DNA of 33,119 nucleotides from Bacteroidota bacterium (GTDB lineage Bacteria; Bacteroidota; Bacteroidia; Bacteroidales; GCA-2748055): NCBI GenBank assembly GCA_002748055.1, contig PDRI01000034.1, positions 1 to 33,119 of the forward strand, read 5' to 3'. Shown piece by piece: positions 17,326 to 25,989 of this stretch (position 1 is its first letter; each line of letters starts with the position of its first letter). The notes under the pieces were generated by a model. It saw only the letters and a program-made list of their open reading frames with translations, ran no database searches and was not told where the DNA came from. The position numbers and the translations under genes were made by a program.

Positions 17326-19509
17326 ATGGAAAACTTAGGCGCCATTTTACACGATAATCTGAAGAAGTTTTTCGGATTCGACAGCTTCAAAGGCAACCAG
17401 GAGAAGATCATCAGCAATGTTCTTCTCGGGAATGACACCTTTGTGCTGATGCCGACCGGTGGGGGAAAATCTCTCTGCTATCAGCTCCCTGCGCTCATCA
17501 AGGATGGTACAGCCATAGTTATATCTCCCCTGATTGCACTCATGAAAAACCAGGTAGATGCCATGCGAAGTTTCAGCCTGGACGATGGCGTGGCCCACTT
17601 CCTGAACTCTTCACTTACCAAAAATGCAATTGCGAAGGTCAAAAAGGACGTGCTTGAAAAACGCACCCGCTTATTGTATGTGGCACCGGAAAGCCTGACC
17701 AAGGAGGACAACATCGAATTCTTCAGGCAGGTGAATATCTCCTTCTATGCCATTGACGAAGCACACTGTATCTCAGAATGGGGGCATGATTTCCGACCCG
17801 AATACAGAAGAATAAGGCCCATCATCAATAAGATCGGGGAGGCTCCTCTTATTGCCCTTACTGCAACTGCTACACCCAAGGTTCAGCACGACATCCAGAA
17901 AAACCTGGATATGCTGGATGCAAATGTTTTCAAGTCCTCCTTCCGCCGCCATAACCTTTACTATGAGATCAGGCCGAAAGTGCATGCAACCAAGGAGATT
18001 ATCAAATTTATTCTGGCCAACAAAGGAAAATCGGGCATCATATACTGCCTCTCCAGAAAGAAGGTGGAAGAACTGGCCGAGACCCTGAAAGTAAACGGCA
18101 TCAAAGCGCTTCCCTACCATGCAGGCATGGATGCCATGACCCGTTCATCCAATCAGGACCTTTTCCTGATGGAAGAAGTGGATGTCATTGTAGCCACCAT
18201 TGCCTTTGGCATGGGCATCGACAAACCCGATGTCAGGTTCGTCATTCATTACGACATCCCCAAGAGCCTTGAGGGCTACTACCAGGAAACCGGGAGAGCC
18301 GGCCGGGATGGCGGCGAGGGACGCTGCATCGCTTTTTACAGTTACAAGGATATTCAAAAACTGGAGAAATTCATGCAGGGCAAGCCTGTGGCCGAGCAGG
18401 AAATTGGAAAACAACTGTTAATGGAAACCGTGGCTTATGCCGAGTCGGCGGTTTGCCGTCCGAAACTCCTCCTGAATTATTTTGGAGAGCAGATGTCCGA
18501 GAGCTGTGGAAACTGCGACAACTGTCTTCACCCAAAAGAAAAATTCGAAGGAAAAGATGATGTGCTTCTGGGATTACGGGCCATTCTGGGTGTGCAGGAA
18601 AAATTTAAAACGGAACACGTGGCCGCTGTCCTTGCAGGTAATGCAAACAGTGCAGTTAAGACCTACAAGCATCACGAATCCGAGTTTTTTGGGGCGGGCA
18701 AAGAAAAGGGCGAGCGCCTTTGGAATGCAGTCCTCAGACAAGCCCTTGTTGCCGGCCTCATCACCAAGGACATTGAAAACTATGGCCTTTTGAAACTGAC
18801 GCCAAAAGGGCACGCCTTTCTGAAAGAGCCTCATTCGATGATGCTCACCCGGGACCATGATTTTGACATTGCCCCGGAAGAAGGCCCATCAGTTGGCGGC
18901 GGAGGTACCGGTGCGGTGGACAACGAATTGTTGCACATCTTAAAGAATTTGCGCAAGCAAATGTCCAAATCCCTCGACCTTCCTCCCTTTATTATTTTTC
19001 AGGATCATTCACTCGAAGACATGGCCATCCAATATCCTGTTAAGATTGAGGAGCTTCAAAACATCGTTGGGGTCGGAGCCGGGAAAGCCAGGAAGTTTGG
19101 CAAACGATTTGTTGACGTGATTGCCGGATATGTAGAAGAAAAAGACATCATCCGTCCGCAGGACATGGTGGTTAAATCGGTGGTTAAGAAATCCGGTGTC
19201 AAGGTTTATATCATACAAAGCATCGATAGAAAACTACCACTTGATGACATCGCCGATGCCAAGAACATGGGGATGATGGACCTGATTGAAGAGATTGAAG
19301 CCATTGTTCACTCCGGCACTAAACTGAACATCGACTACTACCTCGACGAGATCATGGACGAAGAAAAGCAAGACGAGATCTTCGAATACTTCCGCGAGGC
19401 CGAAACCGAATCGGTCGATGAGGCCCTGAATGAACTGGGAGAAGAAGACTTTTCAGAAGAGGAAATCAGGCTGGTTCGTATTAAATTTTTCTCCGAGCTT
19501 GCAAACTAA
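17326..19509 (+). CDS. recQ: ATP-dependent DNA helicase RecQ
   Basis: 'MPTGGGKSLCYQLPAL', 'DEAHCISEWGHDFRPEYR', 'QETGRAGRDG', RecQ Zn cluster 'CGNCDNC'. Confidence 0.97.
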   Translation: MENLGAILHDNLKKFFGFDSFKGNQEKIISNVLLGNDTFVLMPTGGGKSLCYQLPALIKDGTAIVISPLIALMKNQVDAMRSFSLDDGVAHFLNSSLTKNAIAKVKKDVLEKRTRLLYVAPESLTKEDNIEFFRQVNISFYAIDEAHCISEWGHDFRPEYRRIRPIINKIGEAPLIALTATATPKVQHDIQKNLDMLDANVFKSSFRRHNLYYEIRPKVHATKEIIKFILANKGKSGIIYCLSRKKVEELAETLKVNGIKALPYHAGMDAMTRSSNQDLFLMEEVDVIVATIAFGMGIDKPDVRFVIHYDIPKSLEGYYQETGRAGRDGGEGRCIAFYSYKDIQKLEKFMQGKPVAEQEIGKQLLMETVAYAESAVCRPKLLLNYFGEQMSESCGNCDNCLHPKEKFEGKDDVLLGLRAILGVQEKFKTEHVAAVLAGNANSAVKTYKHHESEFFGAGKEKGERLWNAVLRQALVAGLITKDIENYGLLKLTPKGHAFLKEPHSMMLTRDHDFDIAPEEGPSVGGGGTGAVDNELLHILKNLRKQMSKSLDLPPFIIFQDHSLEDMAIQYPVKIEELQNIVGVGAGKARKFGKRFVDVIAGYVEEKDIIRPQDMVVKSVVKKSGVKVYIIQSIDRKLPLDDIADAKNMGMMDLIEEIEAIVHSGTKLNIDYYLDEIMDEEKQDEIFEYFREAETESVDEALNELGEEDFSEEEIRLVRIKFFSELAN

Positions 19510-19510
19510 T

Positions 19511-20413
19511 ATGAATGAAATACTTTCGATCAGGGGATTGTCAAAATCCTATAGGAACATCCGTGCTCTAAACAAGTTAAATCTCGAAATCAAGGAGGGC
19601 CAGGCTTATGGGATCCTGGGGCCAAACGGAAGTGGAAAAACAACCACCCTCTCCATCATTATGGGCATCTTAAAGGCCGATCAGGGGAGCTTTTCCTGGT
19701 TCGGAGAAGCCCCCGCACCGGGCCAGCGTCGAGCCATAGGTTCGCTCATCGAAAACCCCCACTTCTACCCCTACCTCAGCCTCGTCAGGAATCTTCAGAT
19801 TGTCTGCGACATCAAGCAAATATCCTATGAAAGCATTGAGCCTGCACTGGAATCGACGAAGCTGCTTAAGCGCAAACGTTCAAGATTTTCGACCCTTTCG
19901 CTGGGAATGAAACAAAGACTTGGAATTGCAGCTGCCCTGCTGGGCAATCCAAAGGTACTGGTACTGGATGAACCCACCAATGGACTCGACCCGGAAGGAA
20001 TCGCCGAGGTCAGGGAAATCATCCTCCAACAGGTCGAACGTGGAAGTACCCTGATTATGGCCTCTCACATTCTGAATGAGGTGGAGAAAATATGCGACCA
20101 TGTCGCCATCCTGAAAAAGGGAGAACTGCTGGCCGACGGGCCGGTCAGGGAACTGCTGGCCGAAGAGGAAATCCTGGAGGTTGGGGCTGCCGACAATCAG
20201 GCCCTTCTATCTGTCTTTTCCGAGAGTGAGCTGGTGAAGGATCTTCATACTGAAAATGGCTTGCTGATCCTGACCCTTACCCGGGGAACCACTGCAGCGG
20301 ATATCAATCTCTACGCCCACCGGCACAAGCAGACCCTCCACCACATGAACAGCCGAAAACGCAGCCTAGAAGCCCAGTTTCTGGAACTGGTCAAAGAAGA
20401 TCAAATACCATGA
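19511..20413 (+). CDS. ABC transporter ATP-binding protein
   Basis: Walker A 'GPNGSGKTT', signature 'LSLGMKQRLGIAAALL', Walker B 'VLVLDEPTNGLDP'. Confidence 0.93.
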   Translation: MNEILSIRGLSKSYRNIRALNKLNLEIKEGQAYGILGPNGSGKTTTLSIIMGILKADQGSFSWFGEAPAPGQRRAIGSLIENPHFYPYLSLVRNLQIVCDIKQISYESIEPALESTKLLKRKRSRFSTLSLGMKQRLGIAAALLGNPKVLVLDEPTNGLDPEGIAEVREIILQQVERGSTLIMASHILNEVEKICDHVAILKKGELLADGPVRELLAEEEILEVGAADNQALLSVFSESELVKDLHTENGLLILTLTRGTTAADINLYAHRHKQTLHHMNSRKRSLEAQFLELVKEDQIP

Positions 20414-21234
20414 TTGGAAAACTCCTGCATATAGAACAGATTAAACTGTTCCATTACAAGCCCTTCAGAATTACCCTGGGCATCTATTTCCTGGCCTTTA
20501 CGCTTGGCCTGCTCATCTATCCTGCCCTCGACAAGCAGATTCCGGTGGTTTCCTTAAGTGATCTCTTCCGCTTTCCCGAAGCCTGGCTCTTCCTCGCCTG
20601 GATCACCGAGCCTTACAATGTCATGCTGGCCCTGGTGGTGATCATGATTACCACCAAGGAGTTTAGCGAGCACACCTTCAAAACCCAGTTGATCTATGGC
20701 TTAAGCAGAAATGAACTCCTGCTGCAGAAACTGCTATCCATCCTGGCCCTGGCCCTGTTCGCCACCCTGCTCATCGGACTGAGCGCGCTCAGCCTGGGCC
20801 TGATTTACAGCTACAAGCTTACTTTCCGGATTGCATTTGAAAATGCCTGGATCCTGGGCAGCTATGCGCTCTCGGCCATTGCCTATATGAGTTCGGGCCT
20901 GTTAATCGCACTGTTAGTCAGAAATACAGCGCTTTCGCTGCTCACCCTGCTGGCCTTGCGCACCTTCGTTGATCCGGTTTCGTGGCTCATTCTCCGCAAT
21001 CACGAAGGCAAATGGTATCTGCCCTACCGGGTCATTACCAGGCTGACTCCAATGCCCGATCTGCTCGAAATCTTTCAGCGGAAAATGAACAGCAATGAGC
21101 CCCTTGACGATGCAGCCCTCGAAATTGTGCCCAAGGGACTGCCTCCCTGGACCACCATCCTGCTTGCCCTCGCCTATACGGTCCTTTTCGTCTTCCTCAG
21201 CCAGCGTGTGCTACAGCGCAGGCGCTTGAACTAG
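20410..21234 (+). CDS. ABC-2-type transporter permease
   Basis: 4-bp overlap with the ATPase gene; multiple TM helices. Confidence 0.85.
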   Translation: MIGKLLHIEQIKLFHYKPFRITLGIYFLAFTLGLLIYPALDKQIPVVSLSDLFRFPEAWLFLAWITEPYNVMLALVVIMITTKEFSEHTFKTQLIYGLSRNELLLQKLLSILALALFATLLIGLSALSLGLIYSYKLTFRIAFENAWILGSYALSAIAYMSSGLLIALLVRNTALSLLTLLALRTFVDPVSWLILRNHEGKWYLPYRVITRLTPMPDLLEIFQRKMNSNEPLDDAALEIVPKGLPPWTTILLALAYTVLFVFLSQRVLQRRRLN

Positions 21235-21253
21235 GGCTTGCTGAAAAACACAA

Positions 21254-22375
21254 TCAAGAATTATACATCATTCGTCTGCCTTTCCAGGGAGGGGCCTTGC
21301 GAACGGAGCCAAGCAGGACCACCAGGTAGAAGGGATAGTACATCAAAAACACCAGTGGAAAAAACAGCATGCTCCTGAGCTGCCCTGTCCGGCGGGCCAT
21401 GCTTCCGCATAGCAGAAAATCGCTGAAGAATTTCAATCCGATAAGCAGCAGCACTTCCGGCCAGCATCCCGGGTAAAGCAGCGAAAGCAAAGGTGAGAGG
21501 CCAATGCAAACATTCGCCAGCACAACCAAAACAGCCAGGCTTTGAATATCGGGCATCGCATAATAGGGGCTTTTCGACATCCAGCGAAGCCGTTGGTGTA
21601 TCAGCCTCCTCCATCGCCCCTGGGGCACGGTTTTAACAAGTGCGCCGGAGTCGCCCAGATAAGCCTGTTTTCTGCCGAGTTTCCGGGCTCCAATCATCAG
21701 GAACATATCATCGCCTGAGGGGGTTCGTTCGACCGGATCAAAGCGCCTTGTGTCGTCATAGAGGCTCTTTTTGTACATCAGATTGGCACCGTTGCACATC
21801 AGGGGCCGTCCGTAGGCAAAAGACCCTGCACCGGCAGCCTGCAGACTAAGAAGATCGAGCCTCTCAAAAGCTGCAGCCAGATTCTTCAGAGTGCCAGCTG
21901 TCGTTACCGGCCCGGCATAAAACTCAGCCCTGCCCGAAGCTGCTGCCCGGGCGTGGAGCGATATGAACTGCGGACCCACACGGCAATCGGCATCACATTG
22001 CAGAACCCACTCGCTTTCTGCCACTTCCATGCCTGCTGCGAGCGCGGCTTTCTTGCCCTCCCGACCCGCTTCAAGCTGAATGCACTGCATGTGCGCGGAA
22101 ACCGACAGCAGTTCGCGGAGCAGGAAGCGGCCTCCATCCCGGGAATGATCGTCGACAAAGATGGCCCGCCACTTCTCCCCCGGATAGTCCTGGGCGAGCA
22201 GGTCTCTCACAAGCCCGGGCAGATGAACGGCCTCGTCCCTGAACGGAACAATGAGCGTTAGTTTACAATCCGGCACATGATCGCCGGGAGGAGCTCTGAA
22301 CACCCTGAGCAAACCGACAAAGAGCAGGCCCACAAGCACCAGATAGAGCAGCACTATTGCATAGATTATCAACAC
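21254..22375 (-). CDS. Family 2 glycosyltransferase, membrane-anchored
   Basis: 'LTLIVPFRDEAVHLPGLVRDLLAQDYPGEKWRAIFVDDHSRDGG...WVLQCDADCRVG...QRLRWMSK'; start uncertain, GTG at 22375 likely. Confidence 0.85.
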   Translation of the reverse strand: MLIIYAIVLLYLVLVGLLFVGLLRVFRAPPGDHVPDCKLTLIVPFRDEAVHLPGLVRDLLAQDYPGEKWRAIFVDDHSRDGGRFLLRELLSVSAHMQCIQLEAGREGKKAALAAGMEVAESEWVLQCDADCRVGPQFISLHARAAASGRAEFYAGPVTTAGTLKNLAAAFERLDLLSLQAAGAGSFAYGRPLMCNGANLMYKKSLYDDTRRFDPVERTPSGDDMFLMIGARKLGRKQAYLGDSGALVKTVPQGRWRRLIHQRLRWMSKSPYYAMPDIQSLAVLVVLANVCIGLSPLLSLLYPGCWPEVLLLIGLKFFSDFLLCGSMARRTGQLRSMLFFPLVFLMYYPFYLVVLLGSVRKAPPWKGRRMMYNS

Positions 22376-22383
22376 GGGCGGGT

Positions 22384-22785
22384 CTATTGATCGCTGAACA
22401 GCTCTTGCATCTTCAGAAAAAGAAGTCTGAAATTGACAGGCTTTGGAAAGAATCCGTCGCATCCGGCTGCCTTACTGGCTGCCCTGTCTTCCTGAAAAGC
22501 ATTGGCCGTTGTCGCCAGTACGGGAAGCCCGGGCCGCGAGGCCTTGATGGTGCGGGTAACTTCAAGCCCATCAATATCCGGAAGCTTCATGTCCATCAGG
22601 ACCAGCTTGAGTCCCGGCTCTTCCGAAACACAGGAGATGGCTTCCCTGCCGTTCTTTGCGCGCAGGGTCTCTACATTTACCCGTTTTAGTAAAGCCGCCA
22701 GCAATTGAAAATACATGTCGTTGTCTTCAACCACCAACACCTTCCTGCCAGCAAAATCAAATCCATATTTCTGCCCGGCAGCCAT
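22384..22785 (-). CDS. Stand-alone response-regulator receiver domain
   Basis: 'KVLVVEDNDMYFQLLAALLKR...LVLMDMKLPDIDGLEVTRTI...FFPKPVN'; no output domain. Confidence 0.88.
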   Translation of the reverse strand: MAAGQKYGFDFAGRKVLVVEDNDMYFQLLAALLKRVNVETLRAKNGREAISCVSEEPGLKLVLMDMKLPDIDGLEVTRTIKASRPGLPVLATTANAFQEDRAASKAAGCDGFFPKPVNFRLLFLKMQELFSDQ

Positions 22786-22787
22786 TC

Positions 22788-24209
22788 CTAACCCAGCAAA
22801 ACACCTATGATGGTAGCGGAAAGAAGAGAGGCCAGCGATCCGGCCAGAAGGGCCCTCATGCCAAAGCGGGCCAGCAAAACACGCCTGCCTGGTGCGATGG
22901 CCCCAATGCCCCCAATCTGTATCCCGACGGAGGCGAAATTGGCAAAACCGCAAAGCATATAAACCGACATGATGATGGATTTCGGGTGTGCAAACAACCC
23001 GGCCGCTTTCATCTCTGCCAAATCTGTATAGGCTATAAACTCGGTCATAATTAACTTCTTGCCAAGCAAAGAACCTACCAGGCTGATGTCTTCAGTACCA
23101 ACCCCTATCAGCCACATCAGGGGCGACAGTGCATAGCCCAGCAGGAATTCCAGGCTCAGCTCATCGTACTTTCCTCCCGTCCAGGTCAGAATACACCCAT
23201 TGAGCGAGGTCCAGTCGCCAACCTTGAACAAAATGAAATTGAACATGGCAATAAAGGCCACAAACACCAGCAACATTGCGCCGACATTTACCGCCAGGCG
23301 AAGGCCATCGGTAGTTCCGTTCGAAACAGCATCGAGGACGTTCTTTCCAACCTCTGCCCTGGAAACCTCAAGTTTGCGATCAAAGCTTTCGGTTTCGGGC
23401 ACGATAATTTTCGATATCACAACCACACCCGGCGCAGCCATAATAGAAGCCGTAAGCAAATGCTTGGCGAAAATAATCTGCTGGACAGGATCACCCCCCC
23501 CAAGGAAACCGATATAGGCTGCCAGCACACCCCCTGCAAGGGTCGCCATCCCTCCGGACATCACAAGGAGGATCTCCGATTTGGTCATCTTCTCCAGATA
23601 GGGCTTGACAAGCAATGGGGATTCGGTCTGTCCCAGAAAAATGTTCCCTGCCACAGAAAGGCTTTCCGGACCGGAGAGGCCAAGCAGCCTGGACAGCAGA
23701 TAGCCAAAGCCCCGAACAAAAACCTGAATGATCCCCAGATAGAAAAGCAGGCTGGAAAGGGCCGAAAAGAAGATGATGGTAGGGAGAATCGTAAAAGCAA
23801 AATTCCGGAGGGCCACATCCACCTGCTTGGTGTCGTTCCGCTTCAGAAGATAAGTCACCCCGTCCTGGGTAAACTGCAGAATCTTCACAAAAAGCCCCCC
23901 GACGATCTCAAAAAACTCCTGAATAAAGGGAACATAGAGGACCCCCACTGCCAACAATACCTGAAAACCCAGCCCCCGGCCTACCATGGTCCAGTTCACC
24001 GCCTTTCTGTTCGAGGAAAACAACCAGGCCAGGCCTATGAGAACAACCATACCAAGCATCCCGCGTACCAGGCGAACAAAATCAAAAGAAAATCCGCCCG
24101 ACTGGGGCAATAGGTTTGACATTGAACCGGACTGGCTAACCAGATTCGAACCTAGGGTAACCAGGCTATCTGCCACCTGGCCACTCTGCATCAGGGTGTC
24201 GGATATCAT
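22788..24209 (-). CDS. Concentrative nucleoside transporter (CNT/NupC family)
   Basis: 'SNRKAVNWTMVGRGLGFQVLLA', 'GQTESPLLVKPYLEKMTKSEILLVMSGGMATLAGGVLAAY', 'CGFANFASVGIQIGGIGA'. Confidence 0.93.
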   Translation of the reverse strand: MISDTLMQSGQVADSLVTLGSNLVSQSGSMSNLLPQSGGFSFDFVRLVRGMLGMVVLIGLAWLFSSNRKAVNWTMVGRGLGFQVLLAVGVLYVPFIQEFFEIVGGLFVKILQFTQDGVTYLLKRNDTKQVDVALRNFAFTILPTIIFFSALSSLLFYLGIIQVFVRGFGYLLSRLLGLSGPESLSVAGNIFLGQTESPLLVKPYLEKMTKSEILLVMSGGMATLAGGVLAAYIGFLGGGDPVQQIIFAKHLLTASIMAAPGVVVISKIIVPETESFDRKLEVSRAEVGKNVLDAVSNGTTDGLRLAVNVGAMLLVFVAFIAMFNFILFKVGDWTSLNGCILTWTGGKYDELSLEFLLGYALSPLMWLIGVGTEDISLVGSLLGKKLIMTEFIAYTDLAEMKAAGLFAHPKSIIMSVYMLCGFANFASVGIQIGGIGAIAPGRRVLLARFGMRALLAGSLASLLSATIIGVLLG

Positions 24210-24823
24210 GCACTTCTGCGGTTAATCTCATCCCTGATCTCAGAGGCCTTTTCATAGTCCTCACTGGAAATAGCATCGGCAAGCATCTGCTCCAGTTCCT
24301 TAAGGGAGGCATCGGTCAGATTGGAATGAGTTCTTTTCTTTTCAGCTTTTTTTTGCACGGGGATGTCTTCCGCCATCGGAGCATCCTTGCTCTCCAGGCC
24401 TGTCTCCTTGTCGAAATCCAGCACAATACCGGCCTTATCTACAATCTCGTCTGTCGTGTAGATCGGGCACTTAAAGCGCAGTGCCAAAGCGATGGCATCG
24501 GAGGTCCTGGCATCAAGATCGATCTCCCGGTCTCCATTGTCACACGAAATACTGGCATAAAACACTCCTTCCTCCAGCTTATGGATATTCACCTCAAGAA
24601 TGCGAATCCCGTAAGACTCGGCAAAATTCCTGAACAAATCGTGGGTGAGTGGCCGGGGGGGGGCCAGGCCTTCCAGTTCAATGGCAATGGCCTGGGCCTC
24701 AAATCCGCCAACAATGATCGGGATTCTCCGACTCCCATCTTCCTCGGCCAGAACCAGGGCATAGGCCCCGGACTGTGTCTGGCTGTAAGATATGCCAAGG
24801 ACATTGAGTTTTATCTTCCCCAT
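24206..24823 (-). CDS. Bifunctional nuclease (DUF151) domain protein with UvrB/UvrC motif
   Basis: 'RRIPIIVGGFEAQAIAIELEGLAPPRPLTHDLF', 'DLDARTSDAIALALRFKCPIYTTDEI', C-terminal 'LEQMLADAISSEDYEKASEIRDEINRR'. Confidence 0.92.
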   Translation of the reverse strand: MGKIKLNVLGISYSQTQSGAYALVLAEEDGSRRIPIIVGGFEAQAIAIELEGLAPPRPLTHDLFRNFAESYGIRILEVNIHKLEEGVFYASISCDNGDREIDLDARTSDAIALALRFKCPIYTTDEIVDKAGIVLDFDKETGLESKDAPMAEDIPVQKKAEKKRTHSNLTDASLKELEQMLADAISSEDYEKASEIRDEINRRSA

Positions 24824-24898
24824 AGTCGAACGGACTCTTTGAAGACAAATATAGAAATAACTCCGGCAAAATAGCCCTGCAAAATAATTCAGCAAATC

Positions 24899-24929
24899 TT
24901 TGTCAATCATCCAATCTTTCCTATCTTTG
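24899..24929 (+). promoter_or_regulatory. Canonical Bacteroidota promoter for rplU-rpmA
   Basis: TTTG (24899-24902), 19-nt spacer, TATCTTTG (24922-24929); ATG at 24969. Confidence 0.75.
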
Positions 24930-24968
24930 CGAACCCAAAATCAGACATCAGTAAATACATTATCACTC

Positions 24969-25616
24969 ATGTACGCAATTGTTGATATCGCCGGACAGCA
25001 GTTCAAGGTTGAAAAGGACCAGAAGTTATTTGTACACCGGCTGGAAGGCGAAGAAGGGAAAAAGGTCGCTTTTGACCGGGTTCTCCTGATTGACTCCGGA
25101 TCGAAAGTAAGCGTTGGAGACCCTGTCATCAAAGGAGCCAGCGTAAGCGCCACCATCCTTTCGCACGTGAAAGGCGACAAAGTGCTTGTTTTCAAGAAGA
25201 AGCGCAGAAAAGGCTACCAAAAACTGAATGGCCATCGCCAGTACCTGACGCAGATACAGATTGCGGCTATCTCCGAAAAAGGAGCTGTTAAACCCAAAAC
25301 GGAGGAGACAGAACCGGTCAAAAAGGAGAGCGCACCGAAAAAAGCCGCTGCACCAAAAAAGGAAGCAGCCGCCAAAAAAGAAACAAGCCCAAAGAAAGCT
25401 GCAACTCCGAAAAAGGAGACCACCGCCAAGAAGGAGGCTGCTCCGAAAAAAGCCGCAGCTCCGAAGAAAGAAAGCGCAGCTTTGAAGAAAGAAAGCACAG
25501 CTAAGAAAAAGGAAGCCGCTCCGAAGAAAGCTGCAACTCCGAAAAAGGAGACCACCGCCAAGAAGGAGGCTGCTCCGAAAAAAGCCGCTGCAAAAATAAG
25601 TGATGACAAAGAATAG
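24969..25616 (+). CDS. rplU: Ribosomal protein L21 with Lys/Ala/Pro-rich C-terminal extension
   Basis: '[25 protein letters not shown]...[25 protein letters not shown]' followed by ~105 residues of KKAAAPKKE-type repeats. Confidence 0.96.
   Translation: MYAIVDIAGQQFKVEKDQKLFVHRLEGEEGKKVAFDRVLLIDSGSKVSVGDPVIKGASVSATILSHVKGDKVLVFKKKRRKGYQKLNGHRQYLTQIQIAAISEKGAVKPKTEETEPVKKESAPKKAAAPKKEAAAKKETSPKKAATPKKETTAKKEAAPKKAAAPKKESAALKKESTAKKKEAAPKKAATPKKETTAKKEAAPKKAAAKISDDKE
25392..25588 (+). repeat. Two identical 65-bp in-frame copies, offset 132 bp, in the rplU tail
   Basis: aagaaagctgcaactccgaaaaaggagaccaccgccaagaaggaggctgctccgaaaaaagccgc at 25392-25456 and 25524-25588. Confidence 0.9.
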
Positions 25617-25652
25617 GGTCTGACGAAAGAAAAACAGTAAAAGTATTCAGAT

Positions 25653-25913
25653 ATGGCACATAAAAAAGGAGCCGGTAGTTCAAGAAACGGTCGCGAATCA
25701 GAGAGCAAACGACTCGGTGTGAAATTGTATGGCGGCCAGGTAGTCAGGGCCGGAAACATCCTCGTGAGACAAAGGGGTACTGTTCACCATCCCGGCACGA
25801 ACGTTGGCATGGGTAAGGACCACACCCTGTTCGCCATGATCGATGGACGTGTGAAATTCAAAAAGAAAAGGGATAACAAGTCCTACGTTTCCATTGAGCC
25901 CTTGGAAAATTAG
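25653..25913 (+). CDS. rpmA: Ribosomal protein L27
   Basis: '[59 protein letters not shown]'. Confidence 0.98.
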   Translation: MAHKKGAGSSRNGRESESKRLGVKLYGGQVVRAGNILVRQRGTVHHPGTNVGMGKDHTLFAMIDGRVKFKKKRDNKSYVSIEPLEN

Positions 25914-25942
25914 AAGAAAAAGGAATCTCATTACAATCTCAT

Positions 25943-25982
25943 ACCTGTAATACACTACATTTGTGTGTTACAGGTTTTTTTA
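25943..25982 (+). terminator. Rho-independent terminator of rplU-rpmA
   Basis: ACCTGTAATACAC-TACATTT-GTGTGTTACAGGT (13-bp stem, one mismatch) followed by T7. Confidence 0.8.
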
Positions 25983-25989
25983 TTTACAT

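Noticed and set aside
25392-25588. Regular repeats considered as CRISPR
   Set aside because: In-frame protein-coding repeats in rplU, no spacer-like unique units, no cas genes.
25214-25759. 181-aa minus-strand ORF rich in AAFFGAASF repeats
   Set aside because: Exact antisense of the rplU Lys/Ala/Pro repeats; no start or promoter support.
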